A stretch of 36,547 nucleotides of DNA, from the NCBI GenBank assembly GCA_903926385.1, contig CAIYIS010000031.1, forward strand, positions 1 through 36,547, in the 5' to 3' direction. Positions 31,045-36,547 of this stretch are shown one piece after another. The translations under genes were made by a program, and so were the position numbers. How positions within the stretch are numbered: the stretch's first letter is position 1; every line of letters begins with the position of its first letter. The stretch comes from an uncultured Bacteroidota bacterium. GTDB lineage: Bacteria > Bacteroidota > Bacteroidia > 2-12-FULL-35-15. The notes below the pieces were generated by a model. The model did no database searches, had not been told where the DNA came from, and worked only from the letters and a program-made list of their open reading frames with translations.

Positions 31045-32661
31045 ATGAAACTTATTAAACTCTATTTATTATCCATATTAAGTGGACTGTTGCTCTCCTA
31101 CGGCTGGTTCCCGAATGAGTTTGCTCCTTTGCTTTTTGTTGGCTTTGTGCCGCTGTTATTAGTTGAGCAAATCCTTTTTAAACGAGAGAGCCGATATCGT
31201 GCACTCACATTATTCTCCTGTAGTTATCTTACCTTTTTTGTCTGGAACTGCATTACCAGTTATTGGATAAAGAATGCCTCAATGGAAGGTGCACTGATGG
31301 CACTCATCACTAATTCATTATTGATGACAATTGTTTTTGTGATGTTTCACAAAGCCAAACAACGCATCGGTGAAAAATGGGGGAGTACTATATTTGTTTT
31401 ATTCTGGATGGCTTTTGAATACATCCATCTCCGCTGGGATATTTCCTGGTCGTGGTTAACGCTCGGTAATGGCTTATATAATAACAGCAGCTGGATACAG
31501 TGGTATGAATACACGGGAGTGTTTGGCGGAAGTTTGTGGATATTGCTGATTAATAATTTAATCTTTTCGATTCTTAAAAACAGGGAGACGGATGCCGGCA
31601 TTCGAAACAAAAAAATAATTATAGCCCTTACTCTATTTATCTTACCCATCGGTGTTTCTTTACTGATTAAGTATTCGTATCAGCATTCAACAGAAGTGAC
31701 TGATAAAAGTAAAACGCAACGAGTGGTAGTGGTGCAACCGAATATCGATCCGTATGACGAAAAATTTTCGGGCAATTATATTGACCAGCTGGACAAAATG
31801 CTAAGACTGGCTACTCAAAAAACAGACAGTACTACTGATTATGTTTTGTTTCCGGAGACCGCTTTACAGGAAGATATTTGGGAGAATGCCATGGAGCAGA
31901 GTCAAAGCATCATCATGATTAAACAGTTTTTAAAGAAGTTTCCAAAGCTAAAGATGGTGGTAGGAGCATCTACACGTAAGTTTTATAAGGATGGAGAGAA
32001 GCCATCTCTAACTGCTCGTAGGTATATCGATTTTATACATTTTTACGATGAGTTCAATACAGCGTTGCAGTTGGACAGCAGCATGACTATTCAGAAGTAT
32101 CATAAATCGAAACTGGTACCGGGTGTGGAGGCCATTCCTTTTCCGGCCATCTTTAAATATGTAGAAGCCCTCTCTCTGGAAATGGGCGGAACCAGTGGAA
32201 GCCTGGGAATGCAGGATGAACGAACTGTGTTTACATCGTCCAACAAAATGGCAAGTACAGCACCGGTTATTTGTTACGAAAGTATTTTCGGAGAGTATGT
32301 GAGTGAGTATGTGAAAAACGGAGCTCAGTTTATTTCAGTTATTACCAATGATGGCTGGTGGGGCGATACTCCGGGTTACAAACAGCATCTTCGGTTCTCT
32401 GTATTAAGAGCAATCGAAACACGGAGATGGGTGGCGAGAGCTGCGAATACGGGTGTTTCGGCTTTTGTGAATCCGGTGGGCGAAATGGTTCAGACTACTG
32501 ATTACTGGGTGCCGGCTGTGCTTGCTCAGGATATTCAATTGAACAGCACCTTGACATTTTACACTCGTTATGGGGATTACATAGGTTTTCTGGCCATGTG
32601 GATATCGCTGTTTATACTTATTTATTCGTGGATGATTCGGTTCAGAATTATTAAGCGATAA
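31045..32661 (+). CDS. lnt: Apolipoprotein N-acyltransferase
   Basis: The ATG at 31045 (MKLIKLYLL) is used; a TTG at 31036 lies within the -7 box. It has 538 residues with about six N-terminal membrane helices and a nitrilase-like periplasmic domain from about residue 225. The catalytic triad is visible as Glu in LFPETAL, Lys in YHKSKLVPGVE and Cys in VICYESIFG. It adds the third acyl chain to lipoproteins, so it serves the lipoproteins encoded in this window. It follows rodA by about 48 nt but probably has its own promoter. Confidence 0.94.
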   Translation: MKLIKLYLLSILSGLLLSYGWFPNEFAPLLFVGFVPLLLVEQILFKRESRYRALTLFSCSYLTFFVWNCITSYWIKNASMEGALMALITNSLLMTIVFVMFHKAKQRIGEKWGSTIFVLFWMAFEYIHLRWDISWSWLTLGNGLYNNSSWIQWYEYTGVFGGSLWILLINNLIFSILKNRETDAGIRNKKIIIALTLFILPIGVSLLIKYSYQHSTEVTDKSKTQRVVVVQPNIDPYDEKFSGNYIDQLDKMLRLATQKTDSTTDYVLFPETALQEDIWENAMEQSQSIIMIKQFLKKFPKLKMVVGASTRKFYKDGEKPSLTARRYIDFIHFYDEFNTALQLDSSMTIQKYHKSKLVPGVEAIPFPAIFKYVEALSLEMGGTSGSLGMQDERTVFTSSNKMASTAPVICYESIFGEYVSEYVKNGAQFISVITNDGWWGDTPGYKQHLRFSVLRAIETRRWVARAANTGVSAFVNPVGEMVQTTDYWVPAVLAQDIQLNSTLTFYTRYGDYIGFLAMWISLFILIYSWMIRFRIIKR

Positions 32662-32706
32662 GAGAAAAGAGTTTTATGCTATTAACTATAACTAACACAA
32701 AATACA

Positions 32707-34110
32707 ATGGAAAAGTTTGAAGTAACAATTATTGGTGCCGGGCCCGGTGGATACGGAGCTGCCATTCGCTGTGCACAACTGGGTATGAAAACTGTCCTTA
32801 TCGAAAAATACAATTCTCTTGGCGGAACTTGTCTGAATGTGGGGTGTATTCCTTCCAAGGCTTTACTCGATTCGTCTGAACATTATCACAACGCCACTCA
32901 TACTTTTGAAACGCATGGAATAGATGTGAAAGACATTAAGCTTAACCTGGCTCAAATGATAAAGCGCAAGAACGATGTGGTGAAACAAACCTGTGACGGA
33001 ATTTCGTTTTTGATGAAGAAAAATAATATAACTGTCATGACCGGTACAGGTGCTTTTGTGAGTGCCAATGTGGTTGAAGTAACCGATGCTGATGGTAAGA
33101 AAACACAACTTGAAACTGCGAAAACAATTATTGCAAGCGGTTCCAAACCCATGTCGTTGCCCGGTGTGGTGATTGATAAAAAAAGAATTGTTACCTCTAC
33201 CGAGATGTTGGAATTAAAAGAAGTGCCCAAGCATCTTATCATTATAGGCGGAGGAGTTATTGGTCTGGAACTTGGTTCGGTGTATGCCCGACTGGGCGCT
33301 AAGGTGTCGGTAATCGAATTTACTTCGGGAATCATCAGTACTATGGATGCTGCCCTGGGCAAGGACTTGCAAAGGAGTTTGCGTAAACTTGGCTTCGAGT
33401 TTTACTTTAATCATAAAGTAACGGGAGCTAAAACAAAAGGGAAAGAGGTTATGGTTACTGCCGAAAACAGTAAAGGACAATCAATCGAACTAACAGGCGA
33501 TTACTGTTTGGTGTCGGTGGGAAGAAAAGCAAACACCGAAACATTGGGCCTGGATAAAGCAGGTGTGAAGCTGGATGCAAGAGGCAGAATAGAAACAGAC
33601 GAGCATTTGCAAACCAATGTGGCGGGAATATATGCAGTGGGCGATGTGGTGAAAGGCCCTATGCTGGCTCACAAAGCTACAGAAGAAGGTGTGTTGGTGG
33701 CAGAGATTATGGCCGGACAAAAACCTCATATTAATTACAACCTTATTCCGGGAGTGGTGTATACTTGGCCAGAGGTGGCTGCTGTGGGTGCTACCGAAGA
33801 ACAGCTGAAAGAGCAGGGCAGGAAATACAAAGCAGGTAACTTTCCGTTTAGAGCAAGCGGAAGAGCCAGAGCCAGCATGGACATTGACGGGTTTGTAAAA
33901 GTGTTGGCAGACGAAGCAACCGATGAGATACTCGGTGTGCACATCATCGGGCCACGTGCGGCAGATATGATAGCAGAGGCAGTGGTGGCTATGGAATTTA
34001 GGGCAAGTGCCGAAGATATTTCCAGAATGAGTCATGCTCACCCTACTTTTACCGAAGCGTTTAAGGAGGCTTGTATGGATGCTACAGGCAAGCGTGCCTT
34101 GCACATGTAA
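32707..34110 (+). CDS. lpdA: Dihydrolipoyl dehydrogenase (E3)
   Basis: 467 residues. It re-oxidises the lipoyl groups of 2-oxoacid dehydrogenase or glycine cleavage complexes, passing electrons to NAD. FAD site: IIGAGPGGYGAAIR. Redox-active disulfide: GGTCLNVGCIPSKAL. NAD site: IIIGGGVIGLELGSVYARLGAKVSVIE. Second FAD motif: IYAVGDVV. The catalytic His-Glu pair is HAHPTFTEAFKEA near the C-terminus. No E1 or E2 subunit gene is next to it, so it probably serves complexes encoded elsewhere. Confidence 0.96.
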   Translation: MEKFEVTIIGAGPGGYGAAIRCAQLGMKTVLIEKYNSLGGTCLNVGCIPSKALLDSSEHYHNATHTFETHGIDVKDIKLNLAQMIKRKNDVVKQTCDGISFLMKKNNITVMTGTGAFVSANVVEVTDADGKKTQLETAKTIIASGSKPMSLPGVVIDKKRIVTSTEMLELKEVPKHLIIIGGGVIGLELGSVYARLGAKVSVIEFTSGIISTMDAALGKDLQRSLRKLGFEFYFNHKVTGAKTKGKEVMVTAENSKGQSIELTGDYCLVSVGRKANTETLGLDKAGVKLDARGRIETDEHLQTNVAGIYAVGDVVKGPMLAHKATEEGVLVAEIMAGQKPHINYNLIPGVVYTWPEVAAVGATEEQLKEQGRKYKAGNFPFRASGRARASMDIDGFVKVLADEATDEILGVHIIGPRAADMIAEAVVAMEFRASAEDISRMSHAHPTFTEAFKEACMDATGKRALHM

Positions 34111-34185
34111 TCGGCTATGGCAGGCATCATCATCAGTATTGAATTAATAAAAAGACATAACTAAAATAAATACGAAACCAATAGA

Positions 34186-35199
34186 ATGAAAACCGGAGTA
34201 TTATTAATAAACCTTGGAACACCCGACAGTCCTTCGACTGCTGATGTAAGAAAATATTTATCGGAGTTTTTGAACGACCCTCGGGTGATTGACATTAACC
34301 CTATAGGCCGATTTGTGTTAGTAAACGGAATCATTGTTCCGTTTCGTTCTTCTAAATCGGCTAAGTTGTATCAAGCTATCTGGACTAAAGAGGGCTCTCC
34401 GCTGCTTACCAACAGTGTTAAAATGAAAACACTTTTGCAACAACAGCTGGGTAACGATTATGTGGTGGAACTGGGCATGCGCTATCAGAGCCCGAGTTTG
34501 GAATCGGCAATGGATAAGCTAAGAGCAGCGCAGGTGGATAAGATTATTATGATTCCGTTGTATCCTCAGTATGCCTCGTCCAGCACTGGTTCATCGGTGG
34601 CGGAGGCGTTGCGCATTTTGCAGAAGTGGGAAGTTACTCCTTCGTTCGAGGTGATATCGAAGTTTCATGACCATCCTGATTTTATTGCGGCTTGTGTGGC
34701 TGTGGCCGGTAAGTATACCATTGCCAATTATGATTACGTTATCTTCTCTTATCACGGATTGCCCGAACGACATATTACCAAAGGCTCTGCTCACTATGGG
34801 GCCAACAGCTGCAAGTTGGGAAACTGCTGCGACACCATTACAGAGGCCAATCAATATTGCTATCGCGCCAACTGTTTTGCTACCACCAGAGCATTGGTAA
34901 AAGCCCTGAACATCCCCGAAGGGAAATACGAATCTACTTTTCAGTCGAGGCTGGATGACAAATGGATTAAGCCATACAGCGACAAAGTGATTAAACAAAA
35001 AGCACAGGAAGGCAAGAAGAACATACTCGTGTTTTCGCCTGCATTTGTGGCCGATTGTTTAGAAACTATTTACGAAATAGGAACGGAGTACAACGAATTG
35101 TTCAGAGAACACGGGGGAGAAAAAATTCAATTGGTTGAAAGTTTGAACGACCATCCAGCCTGGATTACTGCTTTAAAAAATATGGTGCTTGCTCATTAA
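34186..35199 (+). CDS. hemH: Ferrochelatase
   Basis: 337 residues. It inserts ferrous iron into protoporphyrin IX, the last step of haem synthesis. The N-terminus LLINLGTPDSPSTADVRKYL is typical. The active-site His190 is in FSYHGLPERH, and the conserved Glu is in DCLETIYEI. A Cys-rich insertion follows the catalytic His: Cys209, 214, 215, 225 and 230 (SCKLGNCC ... YCYRANC), which could bind a metal or an iron-sulfur cluster. Monofunctional, without fusion. It is 75 nt downstream of lpdA. Confidence 0.94.
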   Translation: MKTGVLLINLGTPDSPSTADVRKYLSEFLNDPRVIDINPIGRFVLVNGIIVPFRSSKSAKLYQAIWTKEGSPLLTNSVKMKTLLQQQLGNDYVVELGMRYQSPSLESAMDKLRAAQVDKIIMIPLYPQYASSSTGSSVAEALRILQKWEVTPSFEVISKFHDHPDFIAACVAVAGKYTIANYDYVIFSYHGLPERHITKGSAHYGANSCKLGNCCDTITEANQYCYRANCFATTRALVKALNIPEGKYESTFQSRLDDKWIKPYSDKVIKQKAQEGKKNILVFSPAFVADCLETIYEIGTEYNELFREHGGEKIQLVESLNDHPAWITALKNMVLAH

Positions 35200-35294
35200 G
35201 AGCAGCATCATTTCTTTGGTTTCATCATTCGTTTTTCGTTTTGTTTACAGATAAATGAAAGCGATAAGAGCTGTTGAACCCCAAAATGTTTTCT

Positions 35295-36200
35295 TTATTC
35301 CTTAATAAACTTTCGTTGTTCTGTCCAGCCATCACCTATTGCTTTCAGCATATACATGCCCGGAGGTAGGGCGCTGATGTCGGTTTCTGTGTCGGGGGTG
35401 TTTATTTCTTTTTGCAACAGTAGTTCGCCAAGTAGGGAGTAGAGTTCTATTTTTATGGCTTTATGGTCTTGGCTTTGGATTACTATTTTATCGGTGGCCG
35501 GATTTGGAAACAGCCCAAAATACTTGCTTGCCGGGTTTAGTTGGGGCAGAGAAGCGGCTATGTCGCAGATGCAACGAACGGCAAAGCCTGAGTTTACATT
35601 GAAATAATAAGTAGTGGCCAGTGTGGTGTCGTAAGTAAGCAACATGGCCCAGCGCAAACTACCCCCGTTGGCTGTTGACGACCACCAGTGGCCAAAGAAG
35701 CCCATGTAATTAAAGGGGCCGCTGTCGTATCGGTCTCCTCCGGGAAGGCCGGTAAACCCGCTGCTGTTAGTAGCTCCCATATTCGGAAAGTTCCAGCCTG
35801 TAACCGATTTCATTTTACCTCCTGCCACATTGGTTCCGCCCAGATACATGCGGAGTACTATCCAGTCGTTATCCACCGGCACATGCCAGTTGGCGGGACA
35901 CAAGTTAGGCACCGCATACCAGTTGTAAATGGCTCCGTAAGTAGCCGAAAAATTAAGCGAGTCGTTATTGTAATAAGCCCGGGCACCGGTGGTGAGCAGG
36001 CTCCAGGTGTTATCGTCTGTAATGTTGGGAATAGGCAAACCGTTGTTGTAATGGGTTACTTTCAGGTTTTCTTTCATCCATAGCTGAGTGCCTATGGCTA
36101 TGGTGTTATACACATTGCCGTCTATGTCGGTTACGGTTTGCGCTCTGCTACCCATGCTTAGCAAGGATAATAAGAGTAAGCTGAAAATGGTTTTGTTCAT
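35295..36200 (-). CDS. FISUMP-domain surface protein with T9SS sorting domain
   Basis: 301 residues. A Sec signal peptide (MNKTIFSLLLLSLLSMGSRAQ) is followed by a Fibrobacter succinogenes major paralogous (FISUMP) domain. Signatures are TDIDGNVYNTIAIGTQLWMKENLKVTHY, AIYNWYAV, CPANWHVPVDNDW, a Trp-Trp SST near HWWSSTAN and the closing GFAVRCICD. The C-terminal 80 residues are a T9SS type A sorting domain (LFPNPATDKIVIQ, ALPPGMYMLKAIG, RKFIKE). The protein is exported to the surface; function unknown. It starts 16 nt after the neighbouring T9SS gene ends on the same strand, so they are probably cotranscribed. Confidence 0.9.
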   Translation of the reverse strand: MNKTIFSLLLLSLLSMGSRAQTVTDIDGNVYNTIAIGTQLWMKENLKVTHYNNGLPIPNITDDNTWSLLTTGARAYYNNDSLNFSATYGAIYNWYAVPNLCPANWHVPVDNDWIVLRMYLGGTNVAGGKMKSVTGWNFPNMGATNSSGFTGLPGGDRYDSGPFNYMGFFGHWWSSTANGGSLRWAMLLTYDTTLATTYYFNVNSGFAVRCICDIAASLPQLNPASKYFGLFPNPATDKIVIQSQDHKAIKIELYSLLGELLLQKEINTPDTETDISALPPGMYMLKAIGDGWTEQRKFIKE

Positions 36201-36216
36201 GGGTTGTGTTTTAATT

Positions 36217-36547
36217 TTATTGTTTCACAAATCTTTTTCTTATCACTCCTTTTTCTGAAATAACTTCTACTATGTACATGCCAGCGGGCAAGGCGCTGAT
36301 ATCAATTGTTGATTGTCGATTGTTGATTGTTGATTGGAGAATGCATTGCCCCATCATAGTATATATATGTGCTTGTTTCATTACAGCGTTAGTAGTTGTA
36401 ATTTTTATTTCGCTGGTGGCGGGGTTGGGAGAGATTTCTATGGTTGATGGTTGATTGTTGATTTCGCCTGCATCAGCATGTAAACTGGTTGTACTATCGC
36501 AAGTACAACAATGCACATTTACATCATCAATATAGTAACCTGAGGAT
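36217..36547 (-). CDS. T9SS cargo protein, C-terminal part (runs off window)
   Basis: Partial: the reading frame is open from the stop at 36217 to the right edge. Beyond the internal GTG at 36516 it continues upstream as SSGYYIDDVNVHCCTC, the typical lead-in to a carbohydrate-binding or CUB-like surface domain. The last 75 residues are a T9SS type A sorting domain (ISPNPATSEIKITTTN ... ALPAGMYIVEV ... RFVKQ). Its DNA is 93% identical to the sorting-domain end of the gene at 18697. The passenger domain lies outside the window, so the full function cannot be read. Confidence 0.85.
   Translation of the reverse strand, partial: SSGYYIDDVNVHCCTCDSTTSLHADAGEINNQPSTIEISPNPATSEIKITTTNAVMKQAHIYTMMGQCILQSTINNRQSTIDISALPAGMYIVEVISEKGVIRKRFVKQ
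36237..36440. repeat. Sorting-domain direct repeat, copy 2
   Basis: Second copy of the 204-bp segment at 18717-18920, same strand and same frame. It includes a heptamer-like tract GATTGTTGATTGTTGATTGG (36314-36337 region) that encodes the NNRQSTID-type residues. Confidence 0.85.

Overview
The window comes from a member of the Bacteroidota. The evidence is three genes plus one remnant encoding type IX secretion (T9SS type A) C-terminal sorting domains, at least nine exact matches to the Bacteroidota -7 promoter box TAnnTTTG, weak Shine-Dalgarno sequences, moderate to low GC, a FISUMP-domain protein and a Bacteroidota-type DUF2795 protein. Genus-level placement is not possible from the sequence alone.

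Layout. (1) Positions 1-5300 are an AT-rich accessory segment. It holds one end of an IS21-like element (four 24-bp repeats) that runs into the 3' end of an orphan GHKL ATPase gene, a roughly 950-bp gene-free stretch, a HAD-like protein with a C-terminal zinc-finger-like Cys cluster, two small lipoproteins divergent from a tiny XRE regulator whose start codon sits in a 25-bp palindrome, a remnant of a T9SS cargo gene, and a terminator region with competing hairpins. (2) Positions 5304-12959 form a DNA-damage/mutagenesis-like cluster. A LexA/UmuD-like S24 repressor and a DEDDh exonuclease/GIY-YIG nuclease fusion are transcribed leftward, followed by a winged-helix protein carrying about twelve 14-residue repeats. 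A Y-family polymerase and a short DnaE-type polymerase are transcribed rightward. Two similar 17-bp operator-like sites lie in the divergent promoter region. (3) Positions 13142-15504 hold aroB-aroA, overlapping by 4 bp and closed by a strong terminator. (4) Positions 15580-23506 are leftward genes: VOC protein, DUF2795 protein, cobalamin adenosyltransferase with an ABC ATPase, a methyltransferase, a T9SS cargo protein, a fatty-acid desaturase, a small membrane protein and a MacB/FtsX-like permease. A 21-bp minisatellite lies at 20409-20534. (5) Positions 23696-35199 are rightward core genes: purH, the cell-shape and elongation cluster mreB-mreC-mreD-mrdA-rodA, then lnt, lpdA and hemH. (6) Positions 35295-36547 are two leftward T9SS cargo genes, the second running off the window.

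How the genes work together. The mre-mrdA-rodA block encodes the elongasome (actin-like filament, scaffold proteins, transpeptidase and SEDS glycosyltransferase). lnt finishes lipoprotein maturation in the same envelope. aroB and aroA catalyse steps 2 and 6 of the shikimate pathway. The S24/nuclease/DinB/DnaE group resembles, in gene content, the LexA-controlled translesion cassettes (imuA-imuB-dnaE2 type) of other phyla. Here the Y-family protein keeps its catalytic acids, a nuclease fusion is present, and the likely regulator is an XRE-S24 protein rather than classical LexA. This is the most system-like feature of the window. The other notable signals are the in-gene 42-bp minisatellite, the IS21 end inside the ATPase gene, and two 93%-identical sorting-domain segments exactly 17,520 bp apart.
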